Below, piece by piece: positions 35,213-45,996 of a stretch of DNA of 64,000 nt. The stretch covers positions 1-64,000 of the forward strand of contig ML978285.1 in assembly GCA_010015745.1 (NCBI GenBank), read 5' to 3'. Every line of letters starts with the position of its first letter. Positions within the stretch are counted from its first letter, which is position 1. The DNA is from Setomelanomma holmii (Eukaryota > Ascomycota > Dothideomycetes > Pleosporales > Phaeosphaeriaceae). The notes under the pieces were generated by a model. It searched no databases, was not told the origin of the DNA, and was given only the letters and a program-made list of their open reading frames with translations. A program made the translations under genes and the position numbers.

Positions 35213-35625
35213 ATGGGCAACACAATGACACGTCTCACACACTACAAATCCTGGCATCAACACTACGAAATCGATATCCCTGTTCCTCCAGACAATATTG
35301 ATGAATCTTGTATGTCTTTCACAACATATCAGCATATCAGAATACGAATCAAGCTACCACAACACACTCTTGCACGATTCCATTTCAAGACGGAACTAGC
35401 ATCCTTGACAGTCCCAACACGAAAGAAACCGCACCATCAGTCTCCCTCCTTCACATTCCACACCCATCCCGGACCTCCGAGCAAACCTCTCCTATATCCT
35501 GTTCCAGAGGAAATCATTGCTGCGACCGAAAGTGGAATGTTAACCTCCCTTTGACTCTTTTGTTCTCTTTCCAGGATTTTCATACTCGACGATCAGTGAT
35601 TGGTGATCCCAGGCATGGTATCTGA
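35213..35625 (+). CDS. Candidate small spliced gene, unrecognised
   Basis: An ATG at 35213 opens MGNTMTRLTHYKSWHQHYE. A possible 44-bp intron (GTATGT at about 35310, acceptor ATCAAG at about 35353) would join it to a second open frame containing HSCTIPFQDGTSILDSPN and PISCSRGNHCCDRKW, ending at 35625; without splicing the first frame ends at 35554. Both readings look weakly protein-like. No family recognised. It may be a small lineage-specific protein or chance. Confidence 0.28.
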
Positions 35626-36121
35626 AAACCCCTTTTGTTCCTCCTTAGTTAGTCCAGCCGTGCAGCCGCCATGTATGGAGAAGACAAGAGCGCCATCAGA
35701 TCCGACGCACGACGCGGCGGCGAACTCAGAGCAATGGTGTTATTTCTGTGAACCCCGACTTAGTCTTAGATCGGACGAGTCGAGGGAGAGTCAGGGGCAT
35801 GAGAATGAGGTAACGACTCGGGCGGATGAGGCGGGTCGTTGTGATGGGGAGAGGAGGAGTTGAGGTAGCAATAGCAGACGTGGGGAGAGGAGTGTGAGGC
35901 GGAAAGGTAATGATGTGTGTTCAAGTGCAGTACGATGTCAACCCGAGTAGGAGGGATATCGATGAGATGTTGAGAGAGCCGCATCAACTTTGACGGGTAT
36001 CTATGCCACTCCGCTACGTGTGATGCAAATTACAAACAAAGGACGCTATGCAAAATCACCACACCACATTTTCGCATCCCGGAATTGCCTATGACCATAG
36101 AGGTATGCATAGGCTTGCCTT
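35626..36121. other. Intergenic region
   Basis: About 500 bp leading to the 3' end of the minus-strand RRM gene. Purine-rich near 35840-35890. No gene seen. Confidence 0.4.
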
Positions 36122-37840
36122 TCAGCCTACTCTGCGATGTGGCGTCATCTTCTTATTCTCAGTATGCCTCTTCGCCTTGAGCGCATCCCGTCTCCGCTTC
36201 TTCCATGCACGATTCAAATCGCCCCGATTCTCCCAGAACCATTTCCTAAATTCACTTTCAGGCTTCTCCTCCGCTCCCGCCTCCATCGCTTCTCCAGCAT
36301 CTACATCTTCTCCATTCTCCTCTGCGACACCGGCGAGTTTGCTTTTAACGGCATTGGCTTTGGTGTTTTTGGATAGTTGTTGCTCGGCCTCCGGATCTTC
36401 CATGTCTTCGTCTTCATCGCCATCTGCTTCCTGGCTGCCCTTTCTCCAATCAAAAGAGAAACGTCGGCCGATGGCGGCGGTGTCGGGTGTAGGCGCTGCG
36501 CTTCTGAGACCTCGCCATTCGATGTCACGCTCGGTGTAAGGGGTGACGGGGCCATTGTCGACTGGTTGACCGACTTGGTCCACTTCCATGTTCTCGGCGT
36601 CAGCGTCAAAGAAGCTGAAGGATGTTGTGATGGGCGTGAGTTTCTTGGGGGTTGATATAGACAAGGGCCCTGGGGTGGGCTTTGGACGCTTGAAGAGGGC
36701 TTCGAGGGGATGGACTTCTTTCTCTGCTGATGCGGCGGGCTGAATGTCTGCAGATTCGTTGGTCCCATTTACAGCTGGCACAGGGGTTGAGGGTGTAGAT
36801 TCGGCATCTGATGACTCGGCCTCTGAGTCTGATGAGACATCCTCTGAAGACGAGGACACGACCGAGGAGTCGTCCTCATCCTCTGATTCTGGTGGAGGAG
36901 TGACCTTCACTTTCTTCTTCGGCGCTTTCGTTACAGACTTCGATGATGTCTTTGGTGTGAATCCGTCGATCTTTTCCGGGTCGGCAGGCTTGTCAACCAG
37001 CTCGAGCACTCTCCTGTTCTTTGCTTTCCCAGTCTCCGGCTCGACCACATTGCCGTCCTCGTCCACCCAGCCTTGTCCATTCACATACTCGACAGCCGGC
37101 TTTTTCTCAGTACTGACTTTGGTTTCCTTTAGGAAGCTTGGCGTCTTTGTATTCTTCTCAAACTCGTGCACCACGACCTCTTTTGCCTTCGACCGCTTCT
37201 TCTCCTTTTTCTCCTTCTTGTCTGATCTCTTCTCCTTCCGCGCAACTTCCGTAGCAGCGACCGGCGTCAGCTTTGCCTTGAACAGCATCTCAGGCTCCTT
37301 GGTGTACTTTGACTTCTTTTGCTCGTGTTTGTGCTCCTCATCTTTGCCTTTCTTCTCCTTGCGGTCCTTCTTGCTTTTCGACGGTGGTTCCGTCCAGCCA
37401 CGCTTCACTTTCCTGTCATTCTCCAGCTCCGCGCCTTCCAGGACCCCCTGCTCTTTCTTCCGCCTCTCCTTCTTCACGCGCTTCGACGGTCGCTCAGCCT
37501 CTTCCTTGTCCTTGGCCGCATCGGCCTCCGCAAGAGCCTTGCGCTTCTCTGTCTTCGCCATCTCGATGCGCACTTTCGCTCCTCGTAACGTAGTCCCGTT
37601 CAGCTTCTTCTTGAGCTTCTGTGCTTCGCTCTCAGGAAGCTCGAGGTAGCCGTAACTTTTCTCTGGGAACGTTTCGACGGTATGATACGACACTTTCTTG
37701 GCGAGCGGAAGGACAGACGGCGCGAGGTAGACTTTGAGGAGGTCGGGTTTCAAAGGCGTGACGTGGAGCCGCACAATCTTGTCTTCGTCTTGCTGAGCTG
37801 GCTGCGCTTCGGTAGGATTAGCCGCTCGTGCTGCGAGCAT
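36122..37840 (-). CDS. Nucleolar-type RNA-binding protein (N-terminal RRM fold, Lys/Glu-rich)
   Basis: A single exon of 572 aa. Residues about 20-95 look like an RRM (IVRLHVTPLKPDLLKVYL, VSYHTVETFPEKSYGYLEL, TTLRGAKVRIEMAK). Then come long Lys/Glu-rich runs with several nuclear-localisation-like clusters (PSKRVKKERRKKE, KKEKKEKKRSKAKE), a block WVDEDGNVVEPETGK, an acidic Ser-rich tract, and a conserved C-terminal motif with FRKWFWENRGDLNRAWKKRR. This pattern fits nucleolar ribosome-biogenesis factors (Nop8- or SRP40-like in annotation practice); the exact ortholog is not certain. Its repetitive base composition produces a 301-codon antisense shadow frame at 36744-37649. Confidence 0.85.
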   Translation of the reverse strand: MLAARAANPTEAQPAQQDEDKIVRLHVTPLKPDLLKVYLAPSVLPLAKKVSYHTVETFPEKSYGYLELPESEAQKLKKKLNGTTLRGAKVRIEMAKTEKRKALAEADAAKDKEEAERPSKRVKKERRKKEQGVLEGAELENDRKVKRGWTEPPSKSKKDRKEKKGKDEEHKHEQKKSKYTKEPEMLFKAKLTPVAATEVARKEKRSDKKEKKEKKRSKAKEVVVHEFEKNTKTPSFLKETKVSTEKKPAVEYVNGQGWVDEDGNVVEPETGKAKNRRVLELVDKPADPEKIDGFTPKTSSKSVTKAPKKKVKVTPPPESEDEDDSSVVSSSSEDVSSDSEAESSDAESTPSTPVPAVNGTNESADIQPAASAEKEVHPLEALFKRPKPTPGPLSISTPKKLTPITTSFSFFDADAENMEVDQVGQPVDNGPVTPYTERDIEWRGLRSAAPTPDTAAIGRRFSFDWRKGSQEADGDEDEDMEDPEAEQQLSKNTKANAVKSKLAGVAEENGEDVDAGEAMEAGAEEKPESEFRKWFWENRGDLNRAWKKRRRDALKAKRHTENKKMTPHRRVG

Positions 37841-38229
37841 TGAGTCGCAATGGCTAGTCGCGTGCGACGATGGCTGTCCTGAAGCTGTGCGCGTGCGTTA
37901 CGGGGCATCAATACATGTGTTTTACGCGCAATTTAGACCGACGCTCAGAGGCGCGGATTATCGTGTTGTAGAGGTCGCAGGTGGAGGGGAAGGAAACTGC
38001 TTAGCGCTGTCGGGATGGTGAACCCTTGCTGGCCAGAGCTTTGCGGGCGAGGTTCGAAGCTCAACCAACAGTCTGCAACACCATCCTGGCCGCGCAACTT
38101 CACTGTCTAGTAGAGAGAGTTCAGGGATCGTCCATACTCTAAACAAAAAAATTCAGGCTTGACACAAGGGACAGCACGCACCACAAGTACTTCAGTTGGT
38201 GCCGAGAGCTGGCCAGGCGCACACCTTTC
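37841..38229. other. Divergent promoter
   Basis: About 390 bp between the start of the RRM gene (minus) and the start of the small membrane-protein gene (plus). Only short unsupported frames. Confidence 0.45.
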
Positions 38230-38711
38230 ATGATGCGAAGACACTCATTGCTCGTCCTGGTGCTTATGACCTTTATAAGCTCGCTCTCTACATCACTAGC
38301 AGCCTGTAAGTCTGATCTTCATGCACACTTCATATGTATTCTAACCTCCTCCCAGCACCAACATCCTTCTGCAAATGCACCTGTTTCGGTAACTCTACCA
38401 TCGTCGCCCTGGACGCACCCTCTGCCAAAAAGCCCGCAACTCCAGACCTCCACAAGCCCCGCGCATCGAAAAAGACGTGCAACGACTGCAATCGCCAGTT
38501 CTGCCTCAGCTACCCATTCTGCCAGGGCGAGAAGGAAGAGAACGTGTTTACGACGTGCTTTCAGAGAGACTCGGCCAAGGATCAGGCGGTTGTGTTCATC
38601 TTCATCGGGGCCACGGTGGGATTGCTGGGGTGGGCGGGGATAAGGCCGTGGGTCCAGAGAGTGAGGGAGAGGAGGAATTATATACCTGTATCGGGACAGG
38701 GAGATCGATAA
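38230..38711 (+). CDS. Small Cys-rich single-pass membrane protein
   Basis: Two exons, 38230-38305 and 38356-38711 (intron 50 bp, GTAAGT...TCCCAG with branch CTAAC), encode 143 aa. A signal peptide (MMRRHSLLVLVLMTFISSL...) is followed by a short extracytoplasmic domain with eight cysteines (FCKCTCFG, CNDCNRQFCLSYPFC, TTCF) and a membrane helix (AVVFIFIGATVGLLGWAGI) with a basic cytosolic tail ending YIPVSGQGDR. Two Met codons start the frame; either could be used. I recognise the layout from conserved fungal proteins of unknown function but no role. The Cys pattern suggests disulfide bonds in the secretory pathway. Confidence 0.82.
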
Positions 38712-38935
38712 CGTAGGGTGTGTGGGAGCGCCACTGCTGCGGTGAAGATGTTGAAATTGGTTATGCAATTATGCACATGAAGCGTAGATACCCCACATGA
38801 CAGCAACGTTCGTCTAATTGTGACGCCCAACTCCGCCATGCTTACAGTACTGGAACAGCGTTGTACAAGTCGGAGAGGTATAATACATGAAGTCTGGAGC
38901 AATTGACGTCTCCAAAGTCGTGACAATGCGTACTT

Positions 38936-39815
38936 TCACTCTTTCTTGGATCCACCCACGATCCAGCCTAGCCAGCCTTTGCCTGTCTGCTCCACCTTCT
39001 GTGTGACCTTCTCGGCTGTGTTATCTAAAGGCCCTCCCACTATTGGTGTAGGTGATGCTGTCGACGGTGACGCTATTGTGAGATTCTGCCTCGCCTCTTG
39101 CACCGCATCCACAATGCCAGTCCCTGATCCACCAGTCATTTCGTGCTTCTTGATCTCCTCGAGCGCCAGTCTACGCTGCTCCGCAATCTCCTTCTCTTCT
39201 TTCCAGTCGCCATGCAACCACCACAGCAGCTTTGATGGGGCCTTCCTTTCCGCCTTCTTCTTCTCCATCGCTTCTTGCTCCTCCGCAATGCCTCGTACTA
39301 GCGCAGCCTGCGCTGCTGTGGCATGGCCTTCGGCGATAGCTGTCCGTGCGGTTTCGAGGATGCGGGCTTGTGCTCGTTCTTCTTCGGCGAAGTATATGGC
39401 TCGTTTCCGCCGATTGTACACGATCATGTCGCCGATTGAAAATACCGCCAGAACACCAATGCAGCCTGCGGGCAATGTCAATACATGTGTGTCGATCTGA
39501 ATTGCCAGTGCTAAGGCAATTGACTTCCAGATAGCGAGGGAGCGTACCCGTTGCAAATATCAACCCATAGACTGTAAATCTATGCGCTGCATCCGCTGCC
39601 ATTCGCCCATAAAGATACATATAATCCCATCTTGTGACCTGAGCCATTTTTGCCCGGTTTGCAGCTTCTCTTAACCGCTTGACCTTCTGTTGCGGGGTTT
39701 CGTTTTTCGGTGCCGGGTCTGCGAATTGCAGGGTGGTGGCGCGGCCGCCGGGTCTTGTGTGCGCCCATACTCCGGTCGCAGTAAATCTTGTTGACTCTTT
39801 GGGAGATTTCGACAT
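38936..39815 (-). CDS. COX14-like cytochrome c oxidase assembly protein
   Basis: Two exons, 39815-39548 and 39465-38936 (intron 82 bp, GTACGC...CCGCAG), encode 265 aa. The N-terminus (MSKSPKESTRFTATG, TPQQKVKRLREAANRAK) and the single membrane helix at about 81-103 (TVYGLIFATGCIGVLAVFSI, then DMIVYNRRKR) match fungal COX14-type proteins of the inner mitochondrial membrane, which help assemble complex IV. The C-terminal extension is helical and charged, and ends in GWLGWIVGGSKKE. An in-phase upstream Met at 39950 exists, but homologs start at the MSKSP position. Family assignment is from pattern memory. Confidence 0.82.
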
Positions 39816-40217
39816 CGTGGACGGCGATGACGGGGTTCCGGAAGGAGAATTGTGCCTGTGGTGGGTGGCAGCGGAATGCGGAGTGGAGAGTCGAATGATT
39901 GGCAAAAGTTGAGTTATGATGCGGATATCGGGGAAACTTCGGTACAACATCTACACCTTGACCATGCATGCTTGTGTACTTCTGCAATACTTCCTCGTGA
40001 CTTGAGGGAGAAAATTCCACTCTTCTCCTATCTGGATGATAGTCTGTCAATCACACCCGACACTTCGAGCGCCTTCCCATTCACCGTGAAGGGAAAGCAA
40101 ACACAGAGAAGCGCAATGTACTGCACATCACGGAAGCCCCAGAAATCATTGCGAAGAGCATTATCTTAAGTCAGGCAGCGCTCAACCTGGCCATCATACC
40201 TTCCCACTGTTGTGGCC
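39816..40217. other. Divergent promoter
   Basis: About 400 bp between the COX14-like gene (minus) and the DUF2458 gene (plus). No other feature seen. Confidence 0.45.
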
Positions 40218-41196
40218 ATGACAGACAACATCCAACCAAACGCTGATCTCGCAAAGATCCTAGCGACGTTAGCTAGCCTACAGCAACCGCAGAACACAGC
40301 TAGCCATGATCAGCAACAGACTTATGGTCTCAATCAGAGCTATCAAGGCTATGGAGAATTACCTCAAGTGCAACCGTCACAGCAAAGTTTGCCATACCAT
40401 CACTCAGCAGACCCGCGACTACTCCATCAGCACACACCTCAGCCTCCCAAGCCGCAAGACAGGACTTCGACTCCACTCATAGACCCAGCTACCATTATAG
40501 AATGGAAACAAGGGCTGCGTTGTGTGAGCAAGATTGCTACACAGAATCCTGACTTTGCTGCTTCAGTTCGCAAGGTACTAGAAACACCTGACCTAGTAGG
40601 ATGGCTTTGTGCTGATGTACTCAACAGCTGATGAAAGAGCAAGAAGGCAACGTGAAGCAATGGTAGGCTAAAAGGCCCGATCCCAACAATAAGGTCTGAC
40701 AATGTGAAGGGAAGCAGGCCGTGAGCGTGTGATCGAAGACCACAACCTCAAGAGGGAGAACGAGAAAGCTCACCGTGCGGCTTTGTATGGTTGTACTACG
40801 CCCGACTTCATTCTCATCTAACCAACTCAGATCTCTACCTGGACTCCTTGAAGGCTCGCCACTTCTACGCGTACGCTAAGCTATCTCTGTAGCATCCACG
40901 AACTGACACGATGCCAGACTTCGGAGCGCGAGCAAGCCGAACTCACTCAGTACGATGCCAAGGTGTATCGAGCTTGCAAAGCGATGACCGAGTCGCAGAC
41001 TTCGTCGCTGAAAGTTCTGGGTGTTCCGTTCTTTGGGGTGAAGCCCCACTTGATCATGGGGGAGGGTGACGACTCCGCCTCGACAAGTGATGTGCAGCAG
41101 TCGGGTGGTGCTAGCAGTCAGAAGATCACGAGACCGCAGCTCATGGAGTTGCAGCGCAAGATGTTGAACCATCTCATGGAGTTATATGGCGATTGA
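40218..41196 (+). CDS. DUF2458-family protein
   Basis: Five exons, 40218-40574, 40628-40662, 40710-40784, 40831-40870 and 40918-41196, give 261 aa. The introns are 53, 47, 46 and 47 bp, and the two smallest exons are only 35 and 40 bp. The N-terminus is Gln/Pro-rich (LQQPQNTASHDQQQTYG), then IEWKQGLRCVSKIATQNPDF, a charged helix (GREXVI-type segment, VIEDHNLKRENEKAHRAA) and the family-typical end YDAKVYRACKAMTESQTSSL with LGVPFFGVKPHLIM. The tail is a short helix. The function of DUF2458 is unknown to me. The ATG at 40218 follows GTGGCC. Confidence 0.85.
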
Positions 41197-42009
41197 GGAT
41201 AGCGAAGAAAATGTCCCTCTGGGTCCGTCAATGACCACAATACGCAAAACAAGCCTGGCTGCCTCACTATGCGCAATACGAGGGAAGCCTACGTCGACTA
41301 TGAAGGTAATTACGATTGTGAGGGAACCTGTTATTGTGGTCAAGCCTCCTCGATTTAGACTTGTGGCTGTCACATGCTCTGGCGTCACAACATCGAAAAC
41401 TGATTTGTGTGTTGCCTTACTTCCACGACAACCTCTACAGGCTCCACATTAATTGAGTAATTCATATTAGTGCCCGAGTCCCTTTAACTTAATCAGACGT
41501 GCAATGTATCAGTACCGATATGCAGGGACAGCGGGAGACCAAATCGACCCTAACTTTGCTCACTTCCACCTTCTCAACCCTTCAAGCCAAGTATAGGCCC
41601 TCCATCTGGGCGTTCGCGAAACTCACGGCATGTATTGAGCGACTAGCGGCCCGACTGGACTCAGAGATGCCGATATGGTCGGCAGTGAAACGGGCAGGAG
41701 CACCGCGCGTCACGGCACGAGCTCAACGTACAAACGTACGCCCACGCCTTTCTACACCGACAGACTAATTGACTTCTTCTCATTGGCCCATTGGCTGTTG
41801 GTTAGGAGGTGAAGGCAGATTACATGTTTGTACACCGCACTAGCGTGAGATCTAGAGATACAACGACTACAACGACTCTGCCTCCATTGCACCTTCCCCT
41901 TTGTCATCTTCACGCTCATTAACCACCTCACACTCACTAAACTGTACGTCTTCAATCTAGAGTCGATTACCATCACTTTGATCAGTTCAGTCGGCAAAGA
42001 ATCACCGTC
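41197..42009. other. Intergenic region
   Basis: About 810 bp. Frames up to 89 codons occur (41186-41452, 41499-41768) without domains or splice support. Presumably the promoter of the Ser/Thr-rich gene. Confidence 0.4.
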
Positions 42010-43014
42010 ATGACCATGTCAAAGCTCACTCTCGCTTCTCTTGCCGGTAAGCACGATATTTTATTCCTTGTCTTGCGATTGTGATTTCAATGGAGGGAGC
42101 AAGATGGAGGAGGCAAGGTGGAGAGAGCATGATGAAGGAGGCAAGGAACATATGGGCCATTGTGATAACACTGACACTTAGGAGCCGCCATCGTCAACGC
42201 CGCCCAATTCGGCGCTCCCATGGATCCAGGCTGCGCCCAGGCCATGGCTCCTCGCGACACATGCGCCGAGCTACCTGCGCTCTGCACCGGTCCCGCCATG
42301 ATGCACGGCATCGCCACGACTCTGACGTACTTGTGTCCCAGCACTACCAAGGTGAAGCAGACTGTGCACGTCACCGTCACCGAGACGACTACGGTTACGG
42401 CTGGGCCGGGTGAGAGTAGCGGTGCGGTGGTTCCGCCTGAGTAAGTTCACCTCTGTGTATGTGACTTGGAATATGCTCGCTGATTGTGGCTATCTAGGGA
42501 TGCGCCTGCGTTCACTTTCGCTGAACCGACCACGACAACCACCATCCACAGCACCCAGACACAGTACAAGACTATCACCGTGAGCCGCAAGAAAGACTCT
42601 TCTTCTTCAGACCCTACTCCAGGTCCCAACCCCACTCCCGCCGATCCCAACTTCTCTGTCCATAGCTCTTCGCTCCGCCCTATTAGGTCTTCTGAGTCTG
42701 ACATCACCACTAACTGGCTGCACCCCATAACCACCAGCTATCCCGGCAGCAACGGCACCGAAATCATCATGTTCTCCAAAACCGCCATGGGTACGGGTAT
42801 GGATGGCAGTGCGAAGCCCACTGGCCAGCGTAATTCCACGGGCTATGCCTTCCCGACGCCAAAGCAGGTGCGCGAGGCGCAGCCGAGTGCGGTGTCCAAA
42901 GTGCTTACTGGAGGTACGGTTGAGGCGCCCACTCCTGGTATGGTCATGCTGCTCGGTACTTTGGCGGCTGTGGTGGTGAGCTTTGCCAGATGGAGGCGAA
43001 GCACGGCGGCTTGA
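42010..43014 (+). CDS. Ser/Thr-rich secreted or type I membrane protein
   Basis: Three exons, 42010-42046, 42182-42440 and 42498-43014 (introns 135 and 57 bp), give 270 aa. A signal peptide (MTMSKLTLASLAGAAIVNA) precedes a small domain with three cysteines (DPGCAQAMAPRDTCAELPAL, CTGPAMMHG), then Thr/Val repeats (VKQTVHVTVTETTTVTAG, TTTTTIHSTQTQYKTITV) likely to be O-glycosylated, a Ser/Pro-rich stalk and a C-terminal hydrophobic segment (GMVMLLGTLAAVVVSFA) followed by RWRRSTAA. The basic tail favours a membrane anchor over a GPI signal, though a GPI signal cannot be excluded. Typical of fungal cell-surface proteins; role unknown. Confidence 0.8.
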
Positions 43015-43698
43015 GGGCAGACTGGTCTCGCATCAAGCATTGCTGACAAGGAGACGAGGACGTGAGGAGGGACATATGATGGGATAGAGAATTCTTCTCC
43101 TTGCTTTGCTTGGATCATGGATTGCGGATTGTACATTACCACAAAGGCCAACGCCACGAGGGCGTTTGGGGACATCCGGGGTCTGCAGTATGGCTGCACG
43201 GGCCCGAGTAACAGCTACCGGCCGTTTCTCTCAGAATCGAGGTTCCACGAAGGTCTCGAGGATGAGACTTGACTCAAAGAGACGTTCATAAGAAAGCTTG
43301 AATCCAGTCAGCGTGCTCGATAGTGACCGAGCAACCAGCCAAGATGCCATTACTTTCCCGATGAGCTACATGATATTCGTCGCTCACAGCATTATGCACT
43401 AAACTCATTCCCAACGCGTGCCAATGTATGCTTGGCTTTTGCTTTCCCAACATGATATGAGTAGAATGACTGGGATATATAAGAAGAGAAATGACAGTAA
43501 GCGCGACGACATGATGAGCGAAAAGGAGAAAACACAGCAGCAAGCTAGAAATGTGAATACGATGAAGGCATCAACGGCCTTGTACTATGAACAAAGCGGT
43601 CGCCGGTAAGTATCCAAGTACGAGTCCGAAAATTGGTCATGTTGGTGTACAACTACATGTCGCACGTATCCCAGGCTTGGGGCTAGATCGTGTGATCA
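43015..43698. other. Convergent intergenic region
   Basis: About 680 bp between two 3' ends. Small frames (60-86 codons) are unsupported. No repeat seen. Confidence 0.4.
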
Positions 43699-45996
43699 TC
43701 ATTGCATGCGCTTCCTCTTGCTTCGTGGATCTTCCGGTTCATCTTCGTCCGCGCGCTCGGCAGTCTCGGCGGGGTTTAGCAGCGAATGCACGTTTGACGC
43801 CATGCTTGAGCGACGGGTGGGTGGTCCAGGTGTGTCAATTCCCTTGAACGGGTACCTCGCACCGGGCAGTTGCCATCCGCTTTCGACACTCAGACTTGAC
43901 GGCGTGTTATCGCTCGTCAGAGGCGGAGTGCCCTGCCTGCTCGATTGCTGCCGCCTGGGTCCGCGAGGCAGCTGGTAGCTTTCTAAAACGTCACGGAGCT
44001 GCTGGTCTCCACCTCCGATAGGCGTCCGATGGGGTGAAGAGGGCCATTGGGTGGAATTGTGACCTGAAGCATAGGGCGAGTGCGCTGGGCCCGGTGGAGG
44101 CGGTTGTGGCTGCCAACCATGCGTGCGAATATCTGCCGAGGTATGTCGCCTATAAAGATTATATGGCAGGGATGAGCTGTTCCCTGGATTGTTGCTCCCC
44201 GAATTTGTATTTGCGCCAGGATGCTGTATTGATGGGGGAGGCGGTGGGGGTGGCTGGTGGGACACTGGGGTTCTGGCTGAAGATGGAGAGTAATTACCCG
44301 TCCCAATTGAGCCGTACCTTCGCGGAGAAATCGCAATATGGGGTGGGACCGGAGGCTTATATGGGGCTTGGCGAGAAATACTCGCCAAAGAACCTCTCCG
44401 TGATTCTGTTAGATTGTCCATGGGAATTTGCCGCGGGGAAAGAGGGGGACCATTACTGCTGTCAACCTGCATGAAGTAAGGTTGACGCGCAGAGAGGGGC
44501 TCCTCTGGCGCTTCCAAGGCACGTAACATTTCAGTTTGGCGACTAATGTCACGTTGCATTAACGAGACTAGCATAAGTAAGTATATCGTTCGGATAAGTT
44601 TTAAGCTGCAGTACGTACCATCCTTGTGTATAGGGTTTTCTGGGTCTGGCACCATGGCCATAATATAGTTTGTGAGCTCCTGATTCCACTAAGCGGTACA
44701 TTAGCTGCTGCCGATCAGGTCTCGACACCTCGACGTACCTGGTGACATCGTATCATGCCCTCCATCAAGACCAGTGTCTTTTGATTAAGGTATGCACATG
44801 TGTCTTCTGACCGCTGCATTCGCGCATGCATGTCGTACAAATTGTGCTCGAGAACATTCAGGCGCGACTCTACTGGGTCCGGCATCGGTTCGACTGGCTG
44901 GCCAGCTGGTGGACCAGTTGGAACTTTGGGCGCTGAGAACGAGTCTCGATGGATGAGCGCATGCCGCGAGGCACGCCGCTTGATCTCTCGCAAGCCAACA
45001 AGATCGCCGCGTTTGAAGTTGCCATTGCCGTGCTTGAACTCCCATAACGGCGAGTCTGGAGAGCCAGTGTGAAAGACGTCGCTCACTGCGAGCAGTTAGC
45101 ACAAGGCAAGTACCGCGAAGTCAGAGTACCCGGGAACTTGCCTTTATGGAAACCATACATGTTTAATTGGCGTACGAAAGAGGAAATGTTGGTATGCTTG
45201 AAATATGATCTGCAGGGTCGGTCAGACATATTAAAATGGCCATAGCTCCATGTCTACCTACGACAATACTTTGGAGAATTCGCTTGAAGGAGACATGACG
45301 AAACTTTCATTCGTGCTGGACCACGAGATGAGATGCTGGATGCTCTGGTCTTCGAGCATGCTGTGCGCGCATTAGCGACCACATCATTGCCTGACCAGTG
45401 GAGAGGTCTCACTTGTAAAGCTTGTGTATGAAGGCTGTCTGAACCACTTTGGGCTGATTCGCAGCCGCAGCCGCACCGACGGGCGCCGATGTGCCATTGG
45501 GTGATGTGTTCCCAGAATCTCCGTTCGTGCGCCCCAGTTCGGGCAGGTTGCTATTGCGCTCTACGTTTGCGCAATTCATGCTTGGCGGTCCCATGGTGGA
45601 TGTGGTGGGACTCGTGTCCATGGCGTCTCGATCTCGCGGCGGCGCTAGCGTCGAACCGGAGGACGGGAGGATTGGTATCGACTTGTGTAGGTTGGGATTG
45701 TGCGGATCTGGCGAGAAAGGACTTCGACGAGCATCCGCGACAGACGCCATAATCGCAGGTGGAGCCGGTGGAGCGCGCCCGCGATGTTGAGGTGTTGGGC
45801 TGCTAGATCTGAACGGCCCGGCAGCAGGAGAACAAGACCCAACTATGCTCTCTATCAAGTGCTCGATGGCGGGCGAAGGGCGGGTGGTGGTCAGGTATGG
45901 CAGATACGGCGTGGTAGAGACTCGATGCAGGGTCCCGGCAGGCGCGTGCAGGTGGTGGTGCGGAGTGCGGAGGAGAGTCGCGATATGGCTGGCCAA
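43699..45996 (-). CDS. HSF-type transcription factor (Sfl1/Hsf-like)
   Basis: Six exons (45996-45413, 45360-45262, 45209-45142, 45085-44739, 44688-44619, 44567-43699) give 678 aa. After a Pro/Ser-rich N-terminus, the heat-shock-factor DNA-binding domain spans about 182-290: VVQTAFIHKLYNMLED, HLISWSSTNESFVMS, FVRQLNMYGFHKVSD and SPLWEFKHGNGNFKRGD. A coiled-coil segment follows (LNVLEHNLYDMHARMQRSED, LVLMEGMIRCHQWNQEL), then a long Pro/Ser-rich tail ending with ARYPFKGIDTPGPPTRRSSM and an acidic/basic end. It binds DNA as an oligomer in the nucleus and likely controls stress or adhesion genes. Introns are 50-56 bp; intron 3, inside the DNA-binding domain, is a GC-AG intron (donor GCAAGT at 45141). 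The start could also be the later Met before ASVADARRS. Confidence 0.92.

Noticed and set aside
36744..37649. 301-codon plus-strand open frame rich in Ser and Phe
   Set aside because: It is the exact antisense of the Lys/Glu-rich RRM gene; long antisense frames are expected when the sense strand is full of AAG and GAG codons.
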